Shown here one piece after another: positions 45,311 to 57,320 of a stretch of DNA of 64,000 bases (the first letter of the stretch is position 1; every line of letters begins with the position of its first letter). A model generated the notes under the pieces. It was not told the origin of the DNA. It searched no databases and saw nothing but the letters and a program-made list of their open reading frames with translations. Both the position numbers and the translations under genes were made by a program. The stretch covers positions 18,457,505-18,521,504 of the forward strand of contig NC_064434.1 of the NCBI RefSeq assembly GCF_023343835.1. The letters are read 5' to 3'. Source of the DNA: Lagopus muta. Taxonomy: Eukaryota; Chordata; Aves; Galliformes; Phasianidae.

Positions 45311-45418
45311 CAACCTGATCTGAATGTGTATGTTTGGTGGCCCTGCTAGGCAGGGGGGTTGGAACTACATGATCCTTGGGGTCCCTTCCAACCCGGGTGA
45401 TTCTGTGATTCTGTGATC
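45311..45418 (+). mobile_element. CR1 3' tail, 108 bp, very young
   Basis: Nearly base-for-base identical to 7181-7293: both read 'caacctgatctgaat.tgtat', then 'ggtggccctgctaggcaggg', 'gggttggaactacatgatcc' and 'ttggggtcccttccaacccg', and end in ATTCTGTG octamers. I see only one substitution and a one-base indel, apart from a different octamer number. This extremely 5'-truncated insertion belongs to the same recently active CR1 subfamily as the 6.4-kb element. Confidence 0.95.
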
Positions 45419-48400
45419 TGCAATTCCACATTCTATTTAACTTGAATATGCTTATTATCCTATCCTATGTTTTCTATGTTGGATGATTTTTTTTTTTCTA
45501 ATTCATAAAACCAATTTTACTTTATTCCAAAGAGTTCATTTGCTCTGTGATCAGTAACTGAATATTGGTGAATTCTTTGTAGTCCAAGGCTCTGCATATC
45601 ATTCTCTATGCTTGCAATTTTTATTCCTTTCAGTCATTGCATCCTTCTATTCCTCTAAGCAGTATCCCAGAGATAGTTCATTCTATGCTGAGGTAACACT
45701 TCAATCCTACTGCATTATTAGTAATAAAAATGTATGAAATTCTAAGAAAAATGTCTCTTCACTACATAATCCTACAAAAATCAGCTAGAACTAAAATGGA
45801 TAAGGAAACAATTACATGGTTTTTCCATAATTGCTATTGTAGTTGAACAAGTGATAGCTGAGCTCTGGGCAAGCTTAAGGTCAGATACAATAAGCTTGAT
45901 AAGCCCTTGTCAGGAACCGGAGTGAGGCAAGATAACCCACGGTCTGTCGTGGACAATGAGAACATTTCTTGCGATATAGGCTTCTGGTCTGGTACAAAGA
46001 TCCATGGTATTGAGAATGGCCAACGTGCAGACAGTGCAAAGGTATGCTATAACATAGCATTTCTAACAATAGTGCTTGGCCAAAAACAATCCTATAAACT
46101 TTTAATAAGAAGTACAGTTATACATCCGTATCTATACTTAACTGAATGTGTACCAGTCCAAAGCCACTGAGTGCACACACATTTTTCCTCCTTTTTTGAG
46201 CTAAAACAGACAAAGGAAGACAGCTATTTAGCCTGCAAAACAAAGCCCAAGGTACTCCCCAACTACTGCACTTTTTCATTTTATGCTTACCAAAGGAGTA
46301 CTTCCAAAATTAAAGGTCCCTTCCCGTGCTGCTTGTGCCATCTCTGTCTTCTAGATTCATTAAAATTTCAGCCAGGTATCTGCTTGGCTGTGAGCAGAGC
46401 ACGTCCCATTTCCTTACTACCAGTACTAACTAATTCCCCATACTGTTCTTACAGCTTTCCAATATAACTCTGGGAGGAAAAAAAAAACCAAAAAAACAAC
46501 TGTTTGGAGAACTGAACATCTCTAGTTCTCAAAAAGAAACATATAAAGCAATACAAGAACAAAGCTCCTTTCCTTTCCCCTCCCCCTTTTTTTTTTCTTC
46601 CCTTGACCAACTTACAGGAAAAGTTAGTTACCTATTTCTCAGCTGACAGTAGATAAGGAAAACTGCAATTTTTAAGTGAAGAGAGACACCTACACATTCT
46701 TCTAAATCCAGAACTGAATTTCCCCCCATAATATCTTTACTGAATATCAAGTGTTTGCTGTACAATTAGGTTAAGCTTTAAAAAAAAAAAAAAAAATTCC
46801 TTCTTAAGAGCACTCATTTAAGCTAGGACCAAGACTTTAAACAGACTCCTGGTTCTCCACATAAATCTGCCATTAGTTCACTGTCAGGGCGTTCTGCAAG
46901 GAATGGAATGAAATAATACTTATTTCTAAGGAGATTGTTATTCTGAATCACTTAAAAATCTCCACTCCATTTTTAAAATAGCTCTGTTTTGACTTCAAAG
47001 AAAAGCACACTTACTGACAATAGCTGATTACATATACTTCAGTGCTTTTAAAAAGCTATTAAAAAACAGCTAATACATTTACGTAAATAAAACATATTTA
47101 TAAGTTTACAGTTTAAACAATCATTTAGTAGGTCAGTAATCAGACAGGATCATTTGCTAAAGGGATCACATTCCCATGTGAAAATACCATTCCAAGAAAA
47201 TTATTTTCAAAGGCTGCTCTCAATAAAGTAGGTTTCCACAAGAAAAGTGATATTTAAGTAACTTAATTTTATCTGTTACAACCATGCAACTTGCTAAGGA
47301 TTAAGTTCTTTCCTTCAGCGTAAGATGAAATACATTCCACTGAATGCCTGAAGTCTTTCTATATTTATCTGTTACTCAGAAGAGCCACTGTTTAGTAGTC
47401 AATGGTCTGCTCCATCACACGTGAGACAAAAGTGGGCTCTTAGAAGGTACATGAAATAGGATGAGTAAAGGCATGAAGTCTGAAAAATACTACCTTATTT
47501 AGAGAAATAAATGTTTTCAGAATTAAAAACCTATTTCTTCAAAGAAATAATCAAGTGAATGTATAGCTTTCTCTTATAGCACAGAAGACAGCCTTTCTGC
47601 CTTCAGCTCCCATGCCCAATATTACTGATCACCATCAGGAGATACGCTTTCAGAGTTTTAAAGCTTGGTCAAAGTTGCATGATACTCCACAGGAGAACAA
47701 AAAACACTTTTCTCTCCAGCTATCATCCTTCCCAGACTTCAAGTAATCTACAAAAAAAAAACAAAAAAACAAAAAAAAACCAAAAACCAAAAAACAAAAC
47801 ATCACCTCAAAACTAGAATCCTTCCGGTAGTTTTTAAATAGCAACTGACAATGTATGGCAGACAATCTCTGTTTTGTCTATATACAGGTACTGCATGCCA
47901 GTAGATTTAGATTCCACAAAACTAGATACAGATAGTACCTCAGATTTAAAGATTAATTGAAACTTGCTTTTCCCCCTAAACAATTTCCTATTAGAAAAGG
48001 ATGCTGTTTATCCATCCAATTAGATTTATTTTTCATTAGATTTATTTAATTCTAGAATATTGTTAATATAAGCTGGAGCTATAATTTGACTTCATTGCCC
48101 ATGCGCCATCCAACCATAAAATAAATGCGAGTCCTTCCTGGATACCCTCTGCCTAGCCTGTGTTCCATCTATGCTTACGTGCCCCCAATTAAGTAAATGG
48201 ATTTTTCCACACTTACAGTTTCCTAAGGAAGAGAAGGATATTTTGCTCAGAATCTGAACTGCCATTGGCAATGCCTCCATTACATTGGCAGTGCCCAGAC
48301 GACTGCAGCTCCTTAGTAACTGCACCTCAAGCAGCTGTATACAGCTACCACATCACTCTTTTGCTTTATTTTCACATCCACATACAAGTGCAGAAGTAAC

Positions 48401-49294
48401 ACACTACAGACATTTTTCCAGAAAATTGCGTTTGGACCTCTTAGAGCCTTAAATACATATCAGCCTGCTACAGACACACAGGACAGAAGTGCTCTAAAAA
48501 GGTAACACACAGAGATTACGTAGTCTCGTAATCAGAGTCACGAGAAAATAGAATGTATGCATCTCTGTGGGTGAGGGTGCTATCTTGAAAGATATCTGTG
48601 CCAAGGTCTTTCAGAAACACGAGGAAAACCAGCAGAGTATCTGGAGGCTAAGTGAACCATGAGAGCAGATAGTTACACGTACCAGGTAGCTTAACTGATT
48701 AAACACTGAATACATAACAAGAACAACATTCTGGAGGCACAGAGTTGCCAGCTCCATCAGTGAACTCTCACACCCTGGAGAAGCTTTGCTGAACTTTACT
48801 GCATTGTAAAGATTCTCTCCTGAGACCATGCAAAGATGCAGCTTTTTGCTGAGGGGTATCAAAAAAGCACTATGAAGCCTTCAGGAAGTCTCACTTTCAA
48901 AGGGGCCACCTGAAGCTTCCCTAAAATAAAGAGGAATGGGGAAAAAAAAGTTTTGATATAAACAGACTTATAAATAAATAAATACTAAAAAAATCATAGA
49001 CAAGCTGACTTAAGAGCATAAAAGCACACCACATAGGCAGTTGTTGTAGAAGTTTCTAAAGCAGAACTGACTTCTGCCAAAGCATAAAAAAAAGAACTCA
49101 AGTACATGTGTTGTTATGCTGGCACATACTTCAGGGCCTGTGTCTCTAAGTGACGCAGAATTAATTACTGTAATATAATTAACATTCTATAAACTTAGTG
49201 CCAAATTATAACTTCTGTGGAAAATACTTTATCAATTGAAACTCCAAATCTGAGCCTGAATAAATACATCAAATTAATATAGGCATTAACTGCA
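45419..49294. other. Unassigned DNA, mostly AT-rich
   Basis: No repeat family is named. A small CpG-containing patch lies at 45880-46060 (see findings). A-runs occur at about 46781-46796 and in the A/C-rich stretch 47751-47800. Segments 46290-46450 and 48090-48330 are less AT-rich but have no recognisable coding or repeat signature. Confidence 0.5.
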
Positions 49295-49713
49295 GGGGCT
49301 GTTCCAAAAATAATGCCTTCCATTGTATTATGTTAGCCCATAATGTTGGAGGTAGATGGTGATGATATGGCAGTAGAGATTGAACCTTCCCTGACAACAT
49401 TCCATCACATTTTGTTGCTGTGTGACAGATGGCAGCAGAAGGACAGACTGACACAATGGTGTCTGGTGTGGAAGTGAGTACAAAGCAAAGATACGTCACT
49501 GAATTCCTCCACGAGGAAAAAAATGCACCCATTGAGATTCTTTGACACAGGTTTTTGTTCATGGCTGCTAAATATGCACAACTAATGATGGTGACTATGC
49601 TCAAAAATAGTGTTCTATAGACAAGAATTTTCTCTATCAAATAGTGTTACTGCGTTCTGCATCTGTTGCAGTTTCTATAGAAATAAACAGGAGGTATTGC
49701 TTTTGGAGTGACT
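49295..49713 (+). mobile_element. Mariner-type DNA transposon, internally deleted (copy 2)
   Basis: Bounded by terminal inverted repeats: left 'ggggctgttccaaaaataat', right 'ggaggtattgcttttggagt'. A TA follows the right end at 49714-49715. The plus strand carries the start of a mariner-like transposase (MAAEGQTDTMVS, then KQRYVTEFLHEEKNAP) from about 49428, which switches after about 40 codons to the C-terminal end (...NDGDYAQK, stop). The catalytic domain and part of the helix-turn-helix are missing, which makes this copy shorter than the other two. Confidence 0.85.
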
Positions 49714-50227
49714 TATGTACCATGTATAATGTAAGAAATTTATCATTTTTGCAATATTATCAACTTGTAAACTACTCTGAATTTCAAACTGTGGTAGGAG
49801 TGCTTTGGGTAGTGTAACTGAATCTTAGTTCTCCTTATGAATTTCAGCTCTGTATTTTAGAATCTTTCATTTCCATTTCTGTATTTTGATAAGTTTTGGT
49901 CAGCAAAAAGAAACATTAATAAATATTAATATTATTTAAAAAGTGTAATTGCCAGCTAATCTTTATTTTCCAATTCTTTTAGATAGCTTGTTAGTAGAAA
50001 GGAAGTGGTTCTAGGGACTGCACAAGAAAGGCAAAAAAAGTTGTCCTGAGTTTATAATGGGAATACAAGAATTTCCTGTTCATAGTCCAGTTTTGTCTGG
50101 TATTTCTAGACTAGTCACAAGCTGTTCTTTAACATGTGATTAACTTTTTCATGAAGAGAACCACCACTAAATAAAGGAAAAGGAATAATCATTTTTCCAA
50201 ACATGTTTGGTGCATGGTACTTCCTTA
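49714..50227. other. Unassigned AT-rich DNA between two mariners
   Basis: About 510 bp of AT-rich sequence with no recognised element. Confidence 0.5.
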
Positions 50228-50775
50228 GGTTCCTCTGAAAGGAATACCTCATATTTATTTAAATGGAAATTAAAACAGATATAAATAGCACAATAAAACT
50301 GTTTGATAGAGCAACTTCTCAGCTACAAAATACTATTTTTCAACATAGTCACCACCATTAGCTGTGCATTTTTGCCAGATATGAACAAGAGCTTGCATGT
50401 CCCATTCATGGCTGTCCAGAACGTGGCTTATTTTCATGTTACTGTCACCACTGCTGAAATGCACCGCCCACAGCCTCACTGTCCTCATATCCACCATTTA
50501 GCCTCCATAAATGTTTAGCAAGCACCAGTGAATGTCAACAGATACAATTTTTTCCTCGTGGAGGAGTTCAGTGACACATCTTTGCTTCATACTCAATTCT
50601 ATGTCAGACACCACTGTGTCAGTCTGTTCCTTCTGCTGCCATTTGTCACACAGGCAACAAGATGTGATGGAATATTGTCAGGAAAGATTCCACCTCTACT
50701 GCCACACCACCAAAATCTGCCTCTGATGTTGTGGGATAACATAATAAAATAGGAAGTATTACTTTTGAAGCAGCT
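50228..50775 (-). mobile_element. Mariner-type DNA transposon, internally deleted (copy 3)
   Basis: Inverted repeats: left 'ggttcctctgaaaggaatac', right 'gaagtattacttttgaagca'. The left end is preceded by TA (50226-50227). Read leftwards from an ATG at about 50642, broken frames give KQRCVTELLHEEK, MRTVRLWAVHFSSGDSN (the N-terminal helix-turn-helix part of mariner transposase) and then directly LVHIWQKCTANGGDYVEK and a stop, the C-terminal end. A one-base insertion near the start breaks the frame. The central DDD/DDE catalytic region is absent, so the copy is a non-autonomous derivative. Confidence 0.88.
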
Positions 50776-51458
50776 GTCATATATAATCAGTATAGTAAAG
50801 ATCATTTTTTCCTCTTTCATATCAATGTAGTTTTTCCAGCACCAATGAAATTTGCAGTCAGAATGCTTGGGTCACTGACATTACCAGGTATCTTTGAAAA
50901 AGATGAAAGACATTTTTCTATAAATAATTTCATAAGTCAATTGGATAAATTAACAATACCATAATTGACACTTGCCTCCTGTTTATAGTTGAAACAAAGT
51001 TAAATGCTGAAGGCAAAACAATTGTATTTTAAAGAACATGTGCTACACACTCCTTCTGGAAGAACTATTTCAAGATTTTGTTTTGCATTTTCTTGTTTAA
51101 TACAAAGGTTTACATAAATACTTTATAAAAACCACCAAGTACAGCATTAATGAAGGTGATTAGCATTGAGTTACTCAGACAAATCTTCTCAAATCAAATA
51201 TCACTTTTCTCTAAGAGTACAGAAACAGAACCATCATTTTCTGGGTATTTAAATTTAAATATTTCACATTCTTAAATGCATTCAGTCAAAATGTAGGATT
51301 TGTTTATATTACAATGTGTCAGTTAAATATAAAATACTCCAATACTACTATTTCCTAAAAGGCATAAATATTTTATGACTTCCATCACACTGCCTGCTTT
51401 GTAGAAGTAGAGAATTAACTCAGGTCTGAGTGACCTTCTTGCTTCTTCACAAATGCAG
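50776..51458. other. Unassigned AT-rich DNA
   Basis: No gene or repeat is recognised. Confidence 0.5.
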
Positions 51459-51508
51459 GTGAATCCAAGGTTAAGACACTCTAGAACAAAACTGCCCAGA
51501 AGCTGCAG
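51459..51508 (+). other. Splice-flanked segment, plus strand (weak)
   Basis: A pyrimidine-rich acceptor ('cttgcttcttcacaaatgcag') is followed by 50 bases, then the near-consensus donor 'GCTGCAG|GTAAGTGCT'. One frame is open (17 codons, Arg-rich). The peptide is not protein-like, so a non-coding exon or chance is more likely than coding. Confidence 0.15.
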
Positions 51509-52384
51509 GTAAGTGCTTCTAGAGGTTCAAAATAAGAGAAGGGCTGACATTTCTCCCCTCTGCTGCTGTGCTGTAGGATGCCACAGGATTTAATGTTTCA
51601 GATGAACACCTAGACTGGAGTAAAATAAAGCATACATGTCATTTCTGTTTGAACCCTCTAACCCCGTACAAATTAATGTAATCCTTTAAACTCTTGAGAG
51701 AATGGCTGGTGTCAGATAGTCAACAGCATTCTCACTGTAGGCCACAACTTTTTTTTATATATAATTATTTTCTTCCAAAAGCAAATGCATCACAGTGTCT
51801 AATTTGGTTTTCTAGCTATTAATTTTTGGGAATCTTAATGTGATCAGAAACCCCTCATATGTTTTATCTCATCAGAAATCTGATCAGGCCAAAGTTTGGC
51901 CTTCAACAGTTTGCAGGCATTTTCAATAGCCAATATGACTAAAGATCAATGCAGAATCTACTGGGAAGATAAATATTATTTCAAAGTAATGAAATTATTC
52001 AGTTAGATATGAGTTGCTAAACACATACGGGATACCATACAAACCATAGAACAGGTTAATAAATACTACAGCCCTGCCATCAACCTCAGCAGAAAAAGTA
52101 AAAGCTATTGTGAAATCTCCTCACTATTCCCATTGAGGCTAATATGTATGCAGTATGATAAAAACCCAATAAATTCAAAAGAGCCAGGATTGTCCACTGT
52201 CACCAAGGCCAAATGGCACACCACAGCTCAGGTACAGAATGCTTGATCTCATTTGCCCTTGAAAAAAGGAAAATGATAGCCAGCTGGTTATGGGGAATGG
52301 TTTATGTTCCAGCTAATTCCCACACCATGCCCTGAATGACCAATAAGGCAATGTCCTGTAGTCTACATCAAAGCAATGCCCAAG
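51509..52384. other. Unassigned AT-rich DNA
   Basis: No gene or repeat is recognised. Confidence 0.5.
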
Positions 52385-52838
52385 AAGTACAATGAAGATG
52401 GTCAGAAAGCTGGAGCACCGCTCCTATGAAGAAAGGTTGAGAGAACTGGGCTTGTTCAGCTTGGAGAAGCGAAAGCCTCAAGAAGACATCACTGCAACCT
52501 TTCAGTACTTAAAGGGAGCTTATAAACAAGAGGGGGACTGAGTTTTATATGGCCTGATAGTGATACGGAGAAGGGTTTAAAAGTAAATGAAGGGAGAGTT
52601 AGATTAGAAGCCAGGAGGATTTTTTTTTTTTAACTCATAAGTTGGAGAGATACTGGAATGGATTGTTCAGAGAAGCTGCGGATGCACCATCCCTGCAGGC
52701 TATTCAAGACTAGGTCGGATGAGGCCATGGCAGCCTGATCTAGTGGCTGGCAACCCTGCCCATGGCATGGTGATAGGAACTGGAGGATATTTAGGTTCCC
52801 TTCCAATCCAAGCCATTCTATAATTCTATGATTATTCT
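52385..52838 (+). mobile_element. CR1 LINE 3' part, sense
   Basis: 'aagctggagcaccgctccta', 'gagaactgggcttgttcagc', 'ttggagaagcgaaagcctca', 'aagggagcttataaacaaga', 'gaagctgcggatgcaccatc' and 'gatctagtggctggcaaccc' follow the end of ORF2 and the 3' UTR (compare 6860-7293). It ends in decayed octamers 'ccattctataattctatgat'. Moderately diverged, with indels. Confidence 0.92.
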
Positions 52839-54389
52839 AGCAACTAGTAAGATCAGGCAGCTAAACTGATGAACTGATGGAAACACCGCTGGGGCTGGCT
52901 CAGCTTTCTGCAGCAGATGTCATCAGTGAAGCAGAAAGGTGAAAACCGTCAGCACCTGCACAGCATTCCAGTAGTGTGGTTGCTAGTTATTTGTAAGTGA
53001 AATACGTGGCCTTTTCCCAGCATAGCATTTCTGATTTTCCCACTTGTATTCTGCTTATAAAAACCTTCATGAGCTATAACATTATTAGTTAAATAATTAT
53101 TAGTTTCAGCTACTATTTCCCTTCACTAGGTGCAAAGCTGAAATTGTAAGCTGTAAGAATTTCAGTATTTACTTATGTTTACAAAATAAGAAACATTTGA
53201 TGTCAATTATACAGAAATTCAATGCCCTTCAATCTACTAAAACCAAATAGAAAAGGGTGGAGGAATAAATTTTTCTAATGCATATGCATGTATGCTGCCT
53301 CAAGTTCATCAAGTGAGTTTACAAAGATATGTAAGTAATTAAAAAGAGGAGCATGATGAAATATCAATAATCATGTACTATGTTATGACACCACAGGACA
53401 CAGAAAATAGCAACAGAGATTTAGAAACACCTATCAAACCTGTGAAAACAAGTCAACCATTTCTAACACAGCTCTTTCTTCCATTTTTTTTTTCTCCTGT
53501 TCCTTCCTCCCTCATTCAACTGGAAGCAAAAAAAAGTCACTATTGAGGTCAGTCTGCCTTCTCTTAGTGCAAGATCTTCACACTTGCTTACCCAACAGTC
53601 ACTACCAAAACACGTTCACCCTCAAAAAATTAGCTTAATCACAATTAAATCATATGGCTTTTTTTGTCACATTTGCTTCTTTATCTTTTCCACTAGGAAA
53701 TATCAAAAGGCATTCTGCTTCTACAGCTCATCTAACTGAATCAGACTTTGGCATAAGCTTTAGCAGACTTTGCCACTGTAAGGGCAGAGCAGGTCTGAGA
53801 TCGCCTATGATGAGATGGAATGTGTACCTGCCTATGGGGCTTCAGTAAGAGCAGAATCAAAAATTGCAACTTGACAGCTTCTGAGTTTGGTGAAAAAAGT
53901 TCCATCTAATAAAAACAAACCTGCACACTACTTATTATATTTAAGTGGCCACTGCACTAACTGGCTGTTAATAAGCAAATACATAAAATGAAGGAAATAT
54001 TATTCTCTTCTCTACAGGGCATGCTTGCTGTTCTCAACGTCAAAGCAATTTGTATCAGGACAATTACCTGCAAATTGCATTTATCCTACCAAAATGAAAG
54101 AGCAGACAAATATATTAAGATATCTAACAATTGAAGTAACTGACAAAATATGTTATTTTAATAGTGTCTAGCAGAAGAGATACAATCAAAAATATCTAAA
54201 ATGAATGAAATCTCTACCTAAACTTAATAAAATCTCTGAAGAGATCAAAATTTGTTATTAGATCAGAATATGCCATACATAAACTTAAGTTAACAAAAAA
54301 AAAGGGAGGAAAATAAGTGTAAACTTCAGCTCAAACAGACTTGATGCATAGCTCTACTCACAGAGTTCACATAAAAGTCATGCTCTCCT
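52839..54389. other. Unassigned AT-rich DNA
   Basis: No gene or repeat is recognised. A T/C-rich run lies at about 53478-53515. Confidence 0.5.
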
Positions 54390-54650
54390 TGGCCACAACC
54401 AGAATTAGCTGCAGTGATCATGAGATGCTGAAGTTACAGATCTTGAAAGAAAGGAAAAAGGCAAAAAGTAAGAGGCTACACTTGGACGTAAGGAGAGCAG
54501 ACTCTGGCCTGCTCAGTGACCATCTTAAAAGAATCCCATGGGATAGTGTCCTGGAGAAAGGAGTCCAGGATAGATGGCTGATTTTCAAGGATCACCTCTT
54601 TCAAGCTCAAGAATGGTCCATCCTGACAAGCAAGAGTTTCATAACTGTCA
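54390..54650 (+). mobile_element. CR1 LINE ORF2 endonuclease-RT linker, sense
   Basis: The plus frame 54341-54688 includes CSDHEMLKLQIL, the last catalytic block (S-D-H) of the APE-like endonuclease of CR1 ORF2. The linker follows: RRADSGLLSDHL, IPWDSVLEKGVQDRW and LFQAQEWSI. The same region occurs antisense at about 14640-14870. Unlike that copy, the S-D-H triad is kept here and the segment stays in one frame. Everything 5' and 3' of it is gone, which is unusual because most CR1 copies keep their 3' end. Confidence 0.82.
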
Positions 54651-54764
54651 GATTCCTAACAGTAAACAGTATTAGAAACATAATTTGAGTTTCAAACAAT
54701 AAACCCCAGAAAACTCCTCCCCCAAATAATTCTTATAAATTTGGCTAGAAATGTATTTTAGTAT
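54651..54764. other. Short unassigned spacer
   Basis: About 110 bp of AT-rich sequence between the CR1 linker fragment and the LTR-like repeat. Confidence 0.4.
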
Positions 54765-55050
54765 ACAGTGTTGTATGGAAACTGCTGAATCACAGCCTGA
54801 ACCTCTGATCACCTGAGGCAAGCAATGAGTCAGCTATGGGGGCTGCCAGAACAGGTGGAGTCTGGCTCCACCTCTCCTAGACCCATTTACTAGCTGATTA
54901 CCAGTGGGGAAGGACCTCTTCTGGAGATCCCCTTCTCATAGCAAGCCCAGGATACAGGTAAGCATTCTATCTATTCTGTTTTGGTATAGCAACTGTGCAG
55001 CTGAACTCTGGTATACTTCATAACATCTGTACATTCATTGATTGTAATAG
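54765..55050 (+). mobile_element. LTR-like repeat, copy 1 of an inverted pair
   Basis: 'cagcctgaacctctgatcac', 'ctgaggcaagcaatgagtca', 'ccagtggggaaggacctctt' and 'tggagatccccttctcatag', then 'ggtaagcattct', match the reverse complement of 59350-59651 over about 250-300 bp. The TG start, the TATA-like 'ccatttactagctg' position and size suggest a retroviral LTR, but I cannot name the family. Confidence 0.65.
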
Positions 55051-56118
55051 CAACAACCATGTTTTAAGTGACAAAAAGGTAAGGATGTTATAGGAGGGTG
55101 CTTCTCTTTAAATGGAAAAAGGTTTACTAACAACCAGTGATTATATGGTGAAGTACCTTGGGCCTAATGTCTGCTAAAAGTATTAATAAATAGTACAGAA
55201 AAAGTGCAACGTCTCCCAAAGCACGTCCATTCTAACAAACTCACAAGGACCAGGACATGGACACAAGTGACCCCTACTAATTGTTAGCTTACTCCTTGTA
55301 CAGTTCAGCTTGAGCTAATGAATGTTTCCACAGCAAATGCCCCAGCAGAGACCAGGAGACTAACTACAGACAGCACTTCATGGGCAGTACGTGTGGGGCC
55401 ATCCACTTCTAAGCAGAAAAGAGACCAGGAACTTCTGAGTGAGCTTGTCCTCAAGTAGCATCCTCCCCATGTTCTTTTTTTTTTTTTGGTCAGCACTGAC
55501 TCTTACCCAAACACTGTAATCCTGGAAAGTTTAGCAATGGAACTATCTCAATCTTAATTACAACAAAGACAATATTAAAGAAACCATTTTTCATTTTTTA
55601 ACAGAATCCTTAGCTAAAAGGGTGCATTAACCATTTACTGAATCACATAATACGTATACTTCTAAAAAATATGAATTACTGTTAAAAAAGGTGCTACAAA
55701 ACATCAAGAACACTGTCCTTAGAGGCAGTAATTAAAACAAATGAAACTATAATCTCTACTATGGGGTAAAACTCGCTAAATATTTATATTTTGGCATTCG
55801 CATTAGAAGTTTGAGATTATTCTTATAGAAATGCCTTTTTAGACAACAATCATGACAGAACATAAAATCCAACATATTAGGAAAGCATAACATATTTTGA
55901 CCTTATAAAAACAAAAATCATACTTTTCCAAGCAATTTTGAAGTATCAAGATGAACACTTTTTCCTGAAGAGATAGAGAAGGTCTCATAGGAAAAAAAAA
56001 AAAAAAAAAAACCAAAAACAAGCAAACAAAACAAGCACAGAATGCTAGTCAAAACAGAGCCCACTTGTGTTTTTCATGTCTCCAAAAGTTTTCTTTACAA
56101 AAACACCTATTAATTAAC
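55051..56118. other. Unassigned DNA
   Basis: Homopolymer A run at about 55991-56010. No repeat or gene is recognised. Confidence 0.5.
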
Positions 56119-57320
56119 CACAGAATTATAGAATGGTTTGGGCTGGAAATGACTTTTAAGATCATCTAGTTCCAAGCCCCTGCTATAGGCAGGATCACCT
56201 TCCTCTAGACCAGGTTGCTCACAACACCATCCAGCCTGGCCTTGAATGCCTCCAGGAAGGGGGCATTCACAACCTTACTGGGCAACCTGTTCCAGCATCT
56301 CACCACCTTCACAGTAAAGAATTTCCTCCTAATATCTAAATATCTAACATCCAAATCTACCCTCTTTCAGTTTAAAGTTATTTCCCCTCATTCTGTTGCA
56401 ACATGCCCTCATAAAAAAAAAAAAATAAAAAAAAAAAATCCTTCCCCAGCTTTTTTGTAAGCCCCATCAGGCACTGAAAGACCACAATAATGTCTCCTCA
56501 GAGCCTTCTCTTCTCCAGGCTGAAGGGCCCCAGCTCTCTCAGCTTGTCCTTGTAAGGGAGGTGCTCTGGCCTTTTAATCATCTTTGTGACTCTCCTCTGT
56601 ATTTGCTCCAACTCCATGTCCTTCTTGTTTTGGGGGCTCCATAACTGACATAGTAGTCCAGGTGGGGTTTCATGAGAGCAGAGTAGAGGAGCACAATTAA
56701 TTCCCTCAATCTTCTGGTCACTCTTCTCTTGATGCAACCCAGGATATGGTTGGCCTTCTAGGCTGCAAGCACATGCTGCCAGCTCACGATGAACCTTTCA
56801 ATAGGCAACCACAAATCCTTCTCCTCAGGGCTACTTTCAAGCTGTTCTCTACCCAACCTGCATCTGTGCTTGGGATTGCCTCAACCCAGACGCAGGACCT
56901 TGCACTTAGCCTTACTGAACTTCTTGAGGTTGGCACGGACCCACCTTTCAAGCTTACCCAGGTTCCTCTGGATGGCATCCTTTCCCTTTAATGTGTCAGC
57001 TGCAGCACTCAGCTTGGTGATGTCTCCAAACTTGCTGGGAGTGCACTCGATCTCACTGTCCATGTCACCTACAAAGATGTTAAACACATATGGTTCCAAT
57101 CCCTGAGAAATGCCACTCATCACTGGTCTTCTCTTGGACGTTGAGCCATTGACCAGAGCTCTGAGTGCAACCATCCAGCCAATTTCTTATCCAGCAAGTG
57201 GTCCATCCATCAGATTTTTTTTTTCCTCCAATTTGTCAATCACGATGTCATGTGGGACAGTGTCAAATGCTTTGCACAAGTCCAGGTAGATGATGTCAGT
57301 TGCTCTTCCTTTACCTACTC
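56119..57320 (-). mobile_element. CR1 LINE, about 1.2 kb, antisense
   Basis: The longest continuous CR1 in the window. From the 3' end ('cagaattatagaatggtttg') it runs through the 3' UTR, the C-terminal ORF2 region and the RT palm. Minus-strand blocks, read leftwards, are the '[13 protein letters not shown]' motif A region near 57270, GDMDSEIECTPSKFGDITKL at about 57070-57010, ERWVRANLKKF...KCKVL, and [14 protein letters not shown] near 56510. The catalytic F-A-D-D reads F-G-D-I. An A/T-rich expansion (56413-56440) interrupts the 3' region. The 5' truncation lies near 57320. Confidence 0.93.
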
